A stretch of 64,000 nt of DNA from Begonia masoniana (GCA_022432975.1 CM039509.1:43310209-43374208), one strand, 5' to 3'. Positions 37,558 to 50,435 are shown, counted from the stretch's first letter. The notes: generated by a model from the letters alone, not told the origin. Numbers and translations are program-made.

Positions 37558-37990
37558 ACATCTGCCGATGAGAGAACAATAGACGATGCTCTCATCTGCC
37601 GATGGCAAATACTCTATATCTTGCCGATGTTGGCACTCACACTTCCGGTAACTTAACTCACTACTACTACGACGCCAGATTAACAGAATTGTCGTCATAT
37701 GCCCCTGAGGCTTTAAGACAACTACATCCTAAGACAGTTAATCACCATCTGCCGAGATAGTCCCATGTCTGCCGATGAGAGAACCATAAGCGGAGCTCTC
37801 ATCTTGCCGATGGCAATAACCCTTATCTGCGTGACGTCAGGCCGGAAGACAAATATCTTCCTCTTCCGATGACGTTCTACGGGAAGTCAAATACCACCGA
37901 CTCCATCAACAACTCTACTGCCCGATGACGTCAGCGTGGCAGAACAAAAACTTCTCCTTTCCGATTGACGCCCTCCGGAAAGCTCAAAAA
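37558..37990. repeat. Cluster of ATCTGCCGATG words inside X
   Basis: ATCTGCCGATGAGAGAAC occurs near 37560 and, with one difference (GTCTGCCGATG), near 37770; TGCCGATGGCAA occurs near 37606 and 37805; further CCGATGACG words near 37875 and 37925. Irregular spacing, not a clean array. Same core word as the copia LTR array. Confidence 0.7.
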
Positions 37991-38599
37991 CTTACCCGAA
38001 TATTCCTAAGTAAAACCGATTCTCCTTCGAATATCATTTTCATCTAATAACCTTAACCTCATGTGGATCTACATTATACGAGTTCTTATTAGGTCCTCTA
38101 TTCACCTAGACGTACTATTATACTTTGACAATCTAAGGTATTCCTCAACAAATCTTATATCTAAGCTTCAAAGTTCTCTATGAAATGTCATATTCTAAAA
38201 CTCTGAGGGTTTGTCAGCTAGGGTCAGTTTCTATCTCTTTAAATCTTACACATTGTAAGTTGTATCCTTCTTCTGGTAACCCAATTCTAAGTGTGCAACT
38301 TCCTGTGGTTAGGTCAGGTTAATTCTACTACCACATAACTCTCTTTCGATAAGGCCTATATGGTCTCGCATCTATTTATTGCCTTATCGTCGAGGTTCAC
38401 TTAAGAACTCTTCTTATCCACCTTCTACTATTCTCTTACCTCTTATTTTCAAACCTACTCCTATCTGTTACCTGGCTATTACTTCGAACTCTTACTCTAT
38501 ACTACATCTCCATTCTAATATTCTTCATTCTATTAATTATTGAAATAAAACTCTATCTGAAACAGTTGAAGGTTGGGCAGTTTCTTCTTCTCTAGTCAA

Positions 38600-39031
38600 G
38601 ACAAGCACCTTTAGCGTAACATTTTTCTGATTCCTGCCCCGTTGGTCTCTACCTGATTGATCTCGACCCGACTTTGGGCAATCCTTGACGAAATGGCCAA
38701 TCACTCCACATCAAAAGCATTTATCTGTGCCTAACCTACAACCGCCATAGTGTTCCTTCTAACATTTAGGACACAGGGGTCCCCGAGTAGTTCTGCGTAC
38801 GCGCTTTCGTCGACTTTGTTCGATTTCTTCCTTGCCCATCCTCTTCATACCATGTTTATTGGGAGTGACCACTCCTTGGGTCCTTGGGTTTTCTCGCTTC
38901 GTCAACATCTCGAGCTGACGAGATTGCCTATCTATATGCTGCGCTTGTCAGTCGATGTGTCGGGATTGTTGGGCAATGACACTCCTCAATAGATCTATGG
39001 TGTCGTCCCTATCTTTATCTCTACGAACCAT
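38600..39031 (-). pseudogene. Gag remnant of family X with two zinc-knuckle relics
   Basis: On the minus strand, ATG at 39031 opens MVRRDKDRDDTIDLLRSVIAQQ..., stopping at 38948. Further along are CPKC-(stop)-KEHYGGCR (about 38750-38775) and CF-(stop)-CGVIGHFVKDCP (about 38685-38727), both in the C-X2-C-X(3-4)-H-X4-C pattern of gypsy Gag knuckles. The capsid domain between is reduced to almost nothing. Non-functional. Confidence 0.7.
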
Positions 39032-39159
39032 TTTTTTTTTCTAGAAAATTAGACAAAAATTTTAAAAATTTAAAATCAAAGAAAGCTTATAAACGTACTT
39101 ACAGTTGAGGAAGGATGTTCGCGTAGTGGCTGTGCAGTCGAGCAGTCTACAGAACCGAT

Positions 39160-42100
39160 TTTAAAACCTATAACACTGTACCCTTATTTTCCCGTATTAT
39201 TTTTTATTTTTATTTTTCCTTATAAACTTTGTAACAATTGGACTAAGTTGTTAAATTCATTCGAAAACTATTTTGAAAACCACCTAAATAAATCTTAAAA
39301 CCAATTAAATAAACAATTAAGCATATAAAACAAACCACAAACGAAACAGACAAAAACAGGGGCAGAAGGGACATTTGTCCCAAAATCTATAGGGGCGATC
39401 GATCGCCCAAAACAGGCGATCGATCGCCAACATACAAAATTTGGGGGGGGGGGGGGAATGATCGCCCCCCACCGTGGAGATCGATCGCCCTTGTGATCGA
39501 ACGCCAGGCGACCGATCGCCCTTGCGATCGAACGCCAGGCGACCGATCGCCCCCTTTGGGCGATCGATCGTCAGGCTCTCTGGAAAAATTCTAGAGAGCG
39601 GCGATTACCCTGCCGATCGATCAGCAGGTCCTCTGCCTCTTCTTCTTTTTCTTTTCTTTCATTTCTTTCTCTCTTTTCCCTGCATACCTTTACACCCAAC
39701 ACACACTTCACAATTTCATTAACACAATTCCACCTACATCACTAGGGGTGGGCACGGGCCAGTTCGGTCCGGTCCCGAGCCTGGACTGAAACCGGACCGA
39801 ATTTTTAGGATTTTATTCTCGAAGACCGGAACCGGCCTTGGGAGGGACCTGGACCGAACCTGGACCAGATCGAATTTTCGGTCTAGTCCCGGTCCAGTCC
39901 CGACTCCTCCCTACCTAATTTTTTTTAAACATAAAAAAATCAGAGCGACTGTGAGTGCTGTGATTTCAGATTTGTTCTCGGTGAAGATAGAGGAGAGGGA
40001 TGACTGCGTCCCCGTCAGCTGAGCAAAAGAACGCGTCGGCCATCGAGGCTTTGGGAGGGCTGAGTGGTTTGGGGCTTCGAGAGGTCTGAGTGCGTCAGGA
40101 CTTTGGGAGGGCTGAGTCTGAGTGCGTCGAGGGCTCGGGGATTCGGCGAGAGTGACGACAGACGAGTGTGCGTCTGTGGCTCTGTGCGACTTTGTCTGAG
40201 TGAGTTGGTTGCTCGCGAAATCGAAGGTCGAGACTGCGCGTTCGCCTGGTGTTAGGGTCGAGACTTCGCGTTCGCCTAGTGTTAGACTTCGCGAAATCAG
40301 AGGTCCAAACTCGCGTTCAACAGTCAGCAAAGGTCAGGAGACTCAGGACGAATTTGGTTTAAATTCGGTCCTTCGGTCAGGTCCCAGTTCTTCGAGAAAT
40401 CGGGCTATGGACCGAGGACTGGACTGAAGGTCTACTGGTTCCACAGAACTCGAACCTGGACCGGACCTCGGTCCATCACCCAAGGACCAAAACTGGACCA
40501 AAATGTCGGTCGGTCCGGCTCGGTTCTCGGTCCGCGGTCCGGTTCTGCCCACCTCTATACATCACAACCATACATTTCCACATAAACTCACCTGTAATCT
40601 CATCCATTTCTCATTTCATCAATTACCCAAAATAACGACTCACAATGTATCTTAAAACCCAATTAACTTAAGATAAACTCAACGAAATCCAACTGCGTGG
40701 ATCCGTTTAAAAACTAAACAAATCACCCTGTTTTAAATCACCAACAGTTTCTAATACATTTTCAATAAAAACTTTCCGAAAGAAGTTTATAAAACAGGTT
40801 TCCAAAACATAAAACATAAACCTATCAACTAACCAGATTCTAAGCATCCTAATATGTTCAATCTATACAATTTCTCCTACGATCTAACTATCGTATCCCC
40901 AAAATACTTACATTTTACTTCCCCACGGGTCAAAAGGCGCCTCGACTGCGCAGCACACTCCCACGAGACATCCTCCCTCAACTGCATCATTCCTCGGGTG
41001 GAGGGATCTCGTCCTCACCTATGTCAAGATCACCTACACCATACAGACAATCTATGAGCTAAAGGCTCAGCAAATTTCGTAAATGCAGATGCATGTTATG
41101 CATATGAGTTTCATAAATCATGCAACATTTTCTTATAAATGATGTGGTACTGTGACAAGCCCCTTTGTGCCTTCACAATAGATCGATAGCCCCCTTTTTC
41201 GGGCCACACCTCCTTTAATGAAAACATAAAAAAAAACAATGTGGTACTGTGACAAGCCCCTTCGTGCCTTCACAATAGATCCATAGCGCCCCCTTTTGGG
41301 CCACACCTCTTTTCTCGAAAACGTAATACGGAAATTCATTTTCTTAAAAATGATGTGGTACTGTGACAAGCCCCTTCGTGCCTTCACAATAGATCAATAG
41401 CCCCCTTTCGGGCCACACCACTTTTCTTGAAACGTATTTGAAAACCATGATGCATGAACACGTGCATAACCTAAACATATAACATATATACCATCAAGAC
41501 AATAAAAACATAATCTATAAAGGAACTAATCCTAGCTACTCAACCAAAGCATTTAAACAAGCAATTCACCAATGATCCTTGACGCGACTTCGACGTACGG
41601 TGTAGGCCAATCGGCCATAGTGAGTCACGAGAACTTACCTCGCGTCCGTTGCAACTCTAGCTCCGTCCACGAGCGTTGTTCACCTAAGGCAATTTCACAC
41701 AATCGTCGTTAAAGCACGTTCAAACCTTTAAGCGTCAAAACTAACGAACTCTTAGCTAAAGAATTTCTTAAAACTCTAAAACACTTTATTGAGGCATTTC
41801 GCCGAGCATTTCACGTTCAATTTGCCAAAACCTCCCTTAACAGGAGTTTCCTAAAACCTCAAAAATCCATAAAACCCGAACATTTCTCAACAAATCGTTT
41901 AACTTCGTCCAATAACGCCCAATACATCCATTATATTCACAAATATGGTAAACCTATCGATTTCAAACTCAAATCGACTATTTTTAACAAAATCCCTAAA
42001 CGAAACCCTAACCATTAAACTCTCCGAAAATCGAACATAAACCTTCTAGAACTATAGAATCATACCTAGGGTTGGGATTGGAGGAGAAAACGTGAGGGGT

Positions 42101-42621
42101 CGGAGGCCGATCGGAGAGCTTTGGTCGCCGGAATGGAGAACGCCGTGAGAGGGGAAGGAGAAAGTCGCAGGGAGAAGCACAGAGAAGCCATGAAGTGCTG
42201 GAGAAGAAGAGATTTTGTGTTTTTTAATATAATTTTGGCTTGTCAAATTACCATACCGCCCTTCCTTTGATTTTTTATTTGTTTCGTTCCTTCGTTTCGT
42301 TATTTAGCTAATGGTTCGGTTTCTCCAAAATTCTTTATTTCACCAATTATTCCAACTTATTACTAAGGTTCTATTAAAACTGTCCGTTCGCAATTCGGAC
42401 CTCGTTTACTATTTTTACTACACCGTCCTTTATATTACGAGAAACGTAATTCTCGTAAAATTAGCGTTAAATTCTTAAATTCCCAAAATTTTCTTAAAAT
42501 CCATATTAATTATTAGGATCGTAATAACGCTCTTTGCTCGCAAAACAGACTTAATTTGATATATTTACAAAAATGCCATTATATTCTGGAATTACAAAAT
42601 CTCATAAAACCGGGTGTTACA
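39160..42621 (-). mobile_element. X element copy 2, 5' LTR (with hAT insertion)
   Basis: Ends ACCGGGTGTTACA at 42621; the left end is eroded (TTTAAAACCTATAACACTG where X1 has TGTAACGACCCTAACACTG). Minus the 823-bp hAT insertion and its duplication it is about 2.64 kb, the same as X1. Three-unit repeat at 41139-41430; acceptor-like GGTGTAG-GTGATC (AG at 41035-41034) and donor-like GAG-GTAAGTTCTC (intron start 41638), both on the minus strand. Confidence 0.88.
39743..40557. mobile_element. Non-autonomous hAT-type element with 8-bp target duplication
   Basis: 815 bp, ends TAGGGGTGGGCA ... TGCCCACCTCTA (imperfect 12-bp inverted repeats), flanked by TACATCAC at 39735-39742 and 40558-40565. Removing it restores CACCTACATCACAACC as in X1. 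Subterminal regions are packed with GGTCCGG/CCGGACC words in both orientations, typical of hAT transposase-binding arrays. Frames at 39911-40552 show no transposase domain. Confidence 0.93.
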
Positions 42622-43600
42622 CTAACAAAACTAATCAAAAATCAAAAACCTCATCAGAGTTTTTGATCATTCGTCTCAGCTTGAACAATTCATACTAAAG
42701 CTACTAATATTAACACTTTGCAAAAGAATTAAATTATATCAGTGCATTGACATTCACTTACATAGAAATCCTCGTGTGTGTGTGTTCATTCTTATTTTTC
42801 TTTAACTATTGAGTTAACTAATGTAGCTAAAGGAAGAGAATACACTCAAAGCTCACTAGGGATCACTCCATTCACTCTGATCGTTCATCGGCTTTGCCCA
42901 TCATCCAGCTAATATCAATTATCAATTAAACAAAATAAAAGTCGATAGGTTTTGAAAAGCTTGTAATGTAAGGTTGGGTTAAAGGGTAGGAATTTTATGG
43001 ATACAAACGAGTAATCAGAGCACAACCCATTCTTCCTTATGTCACCCACTCAATATTTTCTTCTCAGCACTTGCTCACTCATTGAACTCGCTCAAGCTTT
43101 CCTTTGATCTCTCACTCCCAAACTTATTTAATTAAATATCACTCAGATAACTCCTTTGTCATAATTACAAAGTAAAATAAATACACAAAAAGCCTTGAAA
43201 ATAAAACTAAACTTTCGAATTTGTCATTTTTTTTTAAACGTGAAACTTTAAACACCAAAACCTATTAAAGATACCAAATAATAATAAAAACTAATGATAT
43301 CAAAATAAGATTACTAAATTAGAAATTAAAACTGAAAAGAAAAATAAATAAATAAATAAAAACTAAAGAAAATAAATGAATGGGTTACCTCCCATCAAGT
43401 GCTTGTTTTAACGTCCTCAGCTTGACGTCTTATCGACCTCACTAATCAGGTGCACGGTGAGTGACAGATCTATCACTCTCAATAATATCTCAAAAGTACA
43501 ATTTTATTCTTTGACCTGTATTCCCACTTATCAATCGCACGAAGATTTTCGTCTTGAAAATCATTCTTAATTGGCTTGTTGCTCTTTGACACATTATCAT
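42622..43600 (-). mobile_element. Athila-type 3' region (pol mostly deleted)
   Basis: Reverse complement near 43385-43425 reads CAAGCACTTGATGGGAGGTA then ACCCATTC, the Gly-Gly-Asn-Pro-like phrase found after integrase in Athila elements. 42622-43380 is AT-rich untranslated sequence without genes. RT, RNase H and integrase, expected between this and the protease, are gone. Confidence 0.6.
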
Positions 43601-43604
43601 GAAT

Positions 43605-44387
43605 CTAGTCGGGAGGACTCTTAGTAGGTGTTAGAGCTTGTAATGGTGCCTCCCCCAAACTTCCAAAGCATTTCCTCTCATTAGGCACAAGCGAATGATG
43701 TGGTTGAATTGAAGCTTCCCTTGTTACGGTGTTAGGGAGTTTCATCTGAAATATGTCATCGCTAGTTGTTGGGTAATTCATTGATTTATACACTTTGAAT
43801 GTCACCTCTTTATCTTGTACTTGCAATTTGAGCTCTCCTTTCTAAGATCAATTATAGCACCTCCTGTTGCTAAGAATGGTCGACCTAATATTATCGAGAT
43901 GCCATGATCTTCGTCCATATCAAGAATTAAGAAATCAGCGGGGAAAATAAACTTGTCGACTTTGACAAGGACATCTTCAATTACCCCATACGGATGCTTG
44001 ATAGAGCGATCAACCATCTGTAAAACTACTCTCGTGGGCTTTGCTTCACCAAGACCAAGCTTATGAAATATAGGATAACGACATTAAATTTATACTAGCA
44101 CCCAAATCACACAATGCCTGCTCAAAGATGCATTTCCCAATTTCACATAGGACAGTGAAACTTCCTGGATCCTTCAGCTTTTGTGGAAGCTTCCGTTGAA
44201 TAATAGCGCTGCATTCTTTTGTCAAAGCGATCATACTGCCTTCTTCGATCTTACACTTATGAGACAAAATATCTTTAAGAAACTTTACATATTTAGGCAT
44301 TTGTTCGAGGACCTCGGCGAATGGAATGTTGATGTGGAGCTTTTTGAAGATATCAAGGAACTTAGAAAACTGATTATCAAGCTTCAC
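43605..44387 (-). pseudogene. Athila-type Gag-Pol fragment: retropepsin, frameshifted
   Basis: Minus strand. First piece (44387 down to 44061): KLHINIPFAEVLEQMPKYVKFLKDIL ... KLPQKLKDPGSFTVLCEIG ... ALCDLGASINLMSLS; DLGASINLM is the Athila protease active-site region. After a frameshift, 44017-43802 reads VDRSIKHPYGVIEDVLVKVDKFIFPADFLILDM ... ILGRPFLATG, and a third frame (43826-43605) DKEVTFKVYKSMNYPTTSDD. These are consecutive parts of one protein. Its 5' side is cut by the LTR-like sequence starting at 44388. Confidence 0.85.
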
Positions 44388-44966
44388 TGTAACGACCCGG
44401 GGAGGATCGCCACACAATTCTTGACTTTACATAAAACTTTAACTCATATTTGAACTCTTTTCTCCTTTTGTTTTTTTTTTTTAATAACAGTATACCTAAC
44501 AGGCTTAAAGACTTCAACTTAATGGATGGAAAGTTAGCCCCTCATTCATGGTTCCAATCGACGTACAAGTTGCATGGGTCTGCATGCATCAACCGATAGA
44601 CATTGCGTCTTCCGGATGGCATGTGCACCCCACATGACTCATTTAAACACCCATCGGCAGATGCGAATACCCGCATCGACCGACGATCACGTGCATCTCG
44701 TGTGACCAATTAAAACATCTACCGATAGACATGTGAAATTCACGTGTTCATATAAGACATCTTCCGATAGCTTACAAGTTGTATATCATCCAATCACTAA
44801 ATGACAAATTATCACTCACATCATCCGGCGAGGAAATATACTTCATCTTCCGGTGGAATAGGGAAACATCATCCGATGGACATGTGCTCCCCACGTGCAT
44901 AATTAAAACATGACCCGGTCACTAAACGACAAGAAAACCCTCACAGGTCGATGGCCTAAAACATAC
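44388..44966 (-). mobile_element. Truncated LTR-like sequence running into the assembly gap
   Basis: Begins TGTAACGACCCGGGG, an LTR edge by analogy with X and Y, and interrupts the Athila protease. Holds repeated words ATCTACCGATAGACATGTG, CTTCCGATAG, CATCCGATGGACATGTGC and GGTCACTAAACGACAA, shared with LTR-5 (54950-55330). The right side is lost in the gap. Confidence 0.6.
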
Positions 44967-45066
44967 NNNNNNNNNNNNNNNNNNNNNNNNNNNNNNNNNN
45001 NNNNNNNNNNNNNNNNNNNNNNNNNNNNNNNNNNNNNNNNNNNNNNNNNNNNNNNNNNNNNNNNNN
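44967..45066. other. Assembly gap (100 N)
   Basis: Exactly 100 N, the conventional size for a gap of unknown length. Confidence 0.99.
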
Positions 45067-46010
<944 letters not shown>

Positions 46011-46050
46011 CAAGACTGAAAAGGGTCCAATAAATCTGGGGCTCAACTTG
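46011..46050 (-). pseudogene. Integrase C-terminal scrap of the gypsy element (left of solo LTR-4)
   Basis: Minus strand reads KLSPRFIGPFSVL, the GPY/F module of chromovirus-type integrases. It is the direct continuation of 50431-50760 once solo LTR-4 is removed. Confidence 0.85.
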
Positions 46051-46732
46051 TGTAACACCCGGGAAATTTCCTATACGTACATAGCCCTAGTTAGGGTATG
46101 CTATGAGAGTTTAATTTCATTCAAGGGTTATGCAATTTTGAGAGTGAAATTTGAATAGAAAGTGTAGGGAGAAAATACTAGGATTTGAGTTGTTAGAATT
46201 ATAGTGGTTTAGTTAATTAAAGAAATGGAAAAGTCAAAAGTGGGTTTTACTTGTGGCTTATGTGGCATGGAAGGAAAGTCAATTAAGGTAGGTAAAGTTG
46301 TGTTTTGGCGTTGAAGAAGTTAACACAGAAAGGAGTTAGATGTTGAAAGGTCAAATTCTTAAAGAAAGTAGAAAAGTCAAAAAGAAAAGGTGTTAAGTGG
46401 AAATTTAATTAAAGGAAAAGTTAAATGAATAAAGGTGAGTGAAGATAGTCTTTACGTTGGCTTAGGGTTATGAGGAGAAGGGTGGGGTGGTTTTATAAAA
46501 TCTACAAATTTTGTGGAAGAATTTAAAAGAAGGAAAAAGTTGTTTTAATTAAAAAGATAAATTTAAGGTTAAAAGAGCAAAATTGCTTCTTCTTCCCCCT
46601 TTTCATCAACGAAAATTCCAGAAACCCTAGTTTTTCTCTCCTCCATTTTTCCATCAAGTTTTGCAAGAAATCAAGGTAATATTTAATGGGTTTTGGTATG
46701 GATGCATATAGGTAGTAAGTTTTGGTGTTTTT

Positions 46733-47755
46733 AGTGAGTTTGGTGGAGGTTTTGAAAGGGTTTGAGAAACCCTAGAAGGTGACTCTGAATTTTTCAAGGC
46801 TTTGCTATTTTTCTTCCTATATTTGATGATTTAAAATTTAGGATATGTTAGTTTATGATGTTTATGGAGATAAATTAGAATTAGAGGTGAAATTGTTGAA
46901 AAATCGGATTTGGGAGAAAGGGCACCGAATCTATTTCTGGGTATTCGACTTATCCAATGTGTTTGAATGCTTAATTTGAGTGTTTCAATGGATAGTAGAC
47001 GTGTAGAGGTTTCCGAATTAGGGTGGCGCATCGAAATCCGTTGAAAAATGAGGAAGTTATGGCCGTTTGAAGTTGGACGTTAAAATTTGTAGTAAAAATC
47101 GGGTTTTGTTTAGTTGTGATTTTGGGTTGAATTGTTAGATAGTTTTAGTTATAAAAAATCCTTTAGAATGTTTATTAGTGGTTGGCTAAGTTTATTCCAT
47201 TTAATGAGTTAGGTTATCGAGCAAGTGAGTGGTGTTAAAGTTAGTTGTTAGTTAGAATTAGAGTAAGTATTCTTTAAAAATAAATTGTTGCTTAAGTGAG
47301 TTTGGTGGAGGTTTTGAAAGGGTTTGAGAAACCCTAGAAGGTGACTCCGAAAAATCAGATTTTGGGAGAAAGGGCACCGAATCTATTTCTGGGTATTCGA
47401 CTTAGCCAATGTGTTTGAATGCTTAATTTGAGTGTTTCAATGGATAGTAGACGTGTAGAGGTTTCCGAATTAGGGTGGCGCATCGAAATCCGTTGAAAAA
47501 TGAGGAAGTTATGGCCGTTTGAAGTTGGACGTTAAAATTTGTAGTAAAATCGGGTTTGTTTAGTTGTGATTTTGGGTTGAATTGTTAGATAGTTTTAGTT
47601 ATAAAAAATCCTTTAGAATGTTTATTAGTGGTTGGCTAAGTTATTTCCCATTTAATGCGTTAGGTTATCGAGCAAGTGAGTTGTGTTAAAGTTAGTTAGT
47701 TGTAGTTAGAATTAGATTAAGTATTCTTTAAAAATAAATTGTGCTTAAGTGAGTT
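46733..47755 (+). repeat. Tandem duplication inside LTR-4
   Basis: GTGAGTTTGGTGGAGGTTTT opens both copies (about 46733 and 47298). The second copy lacks roughly 120 bp just after its start but otherwise follows the first closely through TTAGAATTAGA(G/T)TAAGTATT. The donor-like site lies only after the second copy. Confidence 0.9.
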
Positions 47756-48109
47756 TTGTGTTTATGATAGGTTACTGAGTCGAGAAATTTACGTAGCCGA
47801 AGCGAGTAAGTGCAGTGCAGGAGTTCAGGTAAGTAGTGGACGTTTGTGTTTTGCCTTCGGGCCTACACCACGGAACGGTAGGTTTATTTTGTGATAATTG
47901 TTGTTGGTTGTTTGTTGTTTGTTGTTTGGTTGTCTTCTTTGTTGGTTAAGCATTGTTGGTTGTTTGTTGTTTGTTGTTTGGTTGTTTTCTTTGTTGGTTA
48001 AGCATTGTTGGTTGTTTGTTGTTTGGTTGCCTCCTTTGTTGATTAGACATTGTATTGAGACAGAAACTAATAAGTTGAAAGGCAATGTGGCAATATGGTT
48101 TTGTGGAGT

Positions 48110-49685
48110 TGCGTTAAGGTGGCACCTACGAGGGACTCAAGGAGAGTCGCCCAGTCGCGTTAGGGTGGCACCTGGGGCATGGTTTAGTGTGAGTCGCCCA
48201 GTCGCATTAGGGTAGCACCTGCGAGGGACTCCAAGGGAGTTGCCCAGTCGCGTTAAGGTGGTACCTGCGAGGGACTATAGTTGAGTCGCCCAGTCACGTT
48301 AGGATAGCACCTGCGAGGGACTCAAGTTGAGTCGCCCAGTCGCGTTAGGGTAGCACTTGCGAGGGACTCCAAGGGAGTTGCCCAGTCGCGTTAAGGTGGT
48401 ACCTGCGAGGGACTATAGTTGAGTCGCCCAGTCGCGTTAAGGTGGTACCTGCGAGGGACTATAGTTGAGTCGCCCAGTCGCGTTAAGGTGGTACCTGCGA
48501 GGGACTATAGTTGAGTCGCCCAGTCGCGTTAAGGTGGTACCTGCGAGGGACTATAGTTGAGTCGCCCAGTCGCGTTAAGGTGGTACCTGCGAGGGACTCC
48601 AGGGGAGTTGCCCAGTCGCGTTAAGGTGGTACCTGCGAGGGACTCCAGGGGAGTTGCCCAGTCGCGTTAAGGTGGTACCTGCGAGGGACTATAGTTGAGT
48701 CGCCCAGTCGCGTTAGGGTAGCACCTGCGAGGGACTCCAGGGGAGTTGCCCAGTCGCGTTAAGGTGGTACCTGCGAGGGACTATAGTTGAGTCGCCCAGT
48801 CGCGTTAAGGTGGTACCTGCGAGGGACTATAGTTGAGTCGCCCAGTCGCGTTAAGGTGGTACCTGCGAGGGACTATAGTTGAGTCGCCCAGTCGCGTTAA
48901 GGTGGTACCTGCGAGGGACTATAGTTGAGTCGCCCAGTCGCGTTAAGGTGGTACCTGCGAGGGACTATAGTTGAGTCGCCCAGTCGCGTTAAGGTGGTAC
49001 CTGCGAGGGACTATAGTTGAGTCGCCCAGTCGCGTTAAGGTGGTACCTGCGAGGGACTATAGTTGAGTCGCCCAGTCGCGTTAAGGTGGTACCTGCGAGG
49101 GACTATAGTTGAGTCGCCCAGTCGCGTTAGGGTGGCACCTGCGAGGGACTCCAAGGGAGTTGCCCAGTCGCGTTAGGGTGGCACCTGCGAGGGACTATAG
49201 TTGAGTCGCCCAGTCGCGTTAGGGTGGCACCTGCGAGTCACGTTAGATAGCACCTGCGAGGGACTCCAGGGGAGTTGCCCAGTCGCGTTAATCTGGTACC
49301 TGCGAGGGACTATAGTTGAATCGCCCAGTCGCGTTAGGGTAGCACCTGCGAGGGACTCCAGGGGAGTTGCCTAGTCGCGTTAAGGTGGTACCTGCGAGGG
49401 ACTATAGTTGAGTCGCCTAGTTGCGTTAGGGTAGCACTTGCGAGGGACTCCAGGGGAGTTGGCCAGTCGCGTTAAGGTGGTACCTACGAGGGACTATAGT
49501 TGAGTCGCCCAGTCGCGTTAGGGTGGCACCTGCGAGGGACTCCAGGGGAGTTGCCCAGTCACGTTAAGCTGGCACTTGCGAGGCACTTTACACCTGCGAG
49601 GGACTCTATGGGAGTTGCCCAGTCGCGTTAGGGTGGCACCTGCGAGGGACGCTGTGGGAGTCGCCCAGTCGCGTTAAGGTGCGAG
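48110..49685 (+). repeat. 46-bp minisatellite in LTR-4 (about 34 copies)
   Basis: GTCGCGTTAAGGTGGTACCT recurs every 46 bp (for example 48421 to 48467 for GAGTCGCC). Three main variants differ at the middle: GGGACTATAGTTGAGTCG, GGGACTCCAGGGGAGTTG and GGGACTCAAGTTGAGTCG. Homologous to the reverse complement of the 48-bp half-units in LTR-3. Confidence 0.94.
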
Positions 49686-50435
49686 GTTAGCATGTGTGAT
49701 GGGTTCTATGAAAGATAGAAGAAATGGAAACGAAACCAGAGCAACTGAGGGTTAGAAACTGCATGTGTTAGGGTTACGTGTGAGAGTTGTGGTGCATTGT
49801 GCATGTTTCTCTTTGCTATCCCCTACTTGCTAAGCATAAGCTTACGTGTGTGTGTGTTCTGTGGTGTAGGTGACGGGGTGTTTACAGGTGAAGTTGATGA
49901 GGAAGATCAGGCCTAGGCGCAGTCGGAGATTCACGGGGCATGCCGGTGCGGGCAGTTGTCGGGTCGTCTCGACCATGGTCTTCGGGGAGTTGTGAGTTAC
50001 GGTTATTTTGGTATGGTTTTGATGCTTTTGGGTTGGTGATTGGGAGATTTTGTATAGATATTATTTTGTGTTATATGTTTTGAGAAAAGTTAGAAAAGTG
50101 GAGGGTTTTGATACGAGGTATTTGTAGATATTTTCGTAATTATTTTGGAGGTTTGGGAGTCGGTTGGGTTGTGGATATTGGTTGTACTTATTTGGGATTT
50201 TAAACTAGTTTGATTTCTGGTTTTAATTGCAGGTTTTGGTTTATTAAAATTTAGGTGTTACGCCGCCCGTTTTGATTTTAAAGTAAATAACGTCGAGTTT
50301 ATTTGTTTCCAAGTTTTTATTAATATTTTCTGAGTCGAGATTTTAACGAAAAATATTTTAAATTATGTTTAAATGCGGGGTTGTTTAGCAAAGTAGCGCA
50401 CCGAGCCGGGATGGGTTTGAGGGCGTTACAACTTG

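Larger units (their letters stand above)
35558..39159 (-). mobile_element. Internal region of X copy 2: non-autonomous element
   Basis: About 3.6 kb between the two X LTRs. Only a broken gag start (38600-39031, minus) is recognisable. The remaining 3 kb (35558-38600) is low in G on the + strand (rich in A, C and T), lacks pol motifs and has no long frame on either strand. 37558-37990 has a cluster of CCGATG words. It would depend on another element for replication. Confidence 0.75.
46051..50430 (+). mobile_element. Solo LTR (LTR-4), plus strand, with target duplication ACTTG
   Basis: 4380 bp from TGTAACACCCGGG to GAGGGCGTTACA, flanked by ACTTG at 46046-46050 and 50431-50435, inserted in the integrase gene of the minus-strand gypsy element. 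Same family as LTR-1/2/3: conserved block at 46985-47080 (and duplicated at 47430-47540), donor-like CAG-GTAAGTAGTGG (intron start 47829), CCTTCGGGCCTACACC, 46-bp array, TTGCTAAGCATAAGCTTAC, acceptor-like GGTGTAG-GTGACG (exon start 49870), TGCCGGTGCGGGCAG. No gene. Confidence 0.95.

Noticed and set aside
39911..40552. Possible hAT transposase fragment in frames on the minus strand
   Set aside because: No hAT motif; the sequence is subterminal repeats and low complexity.
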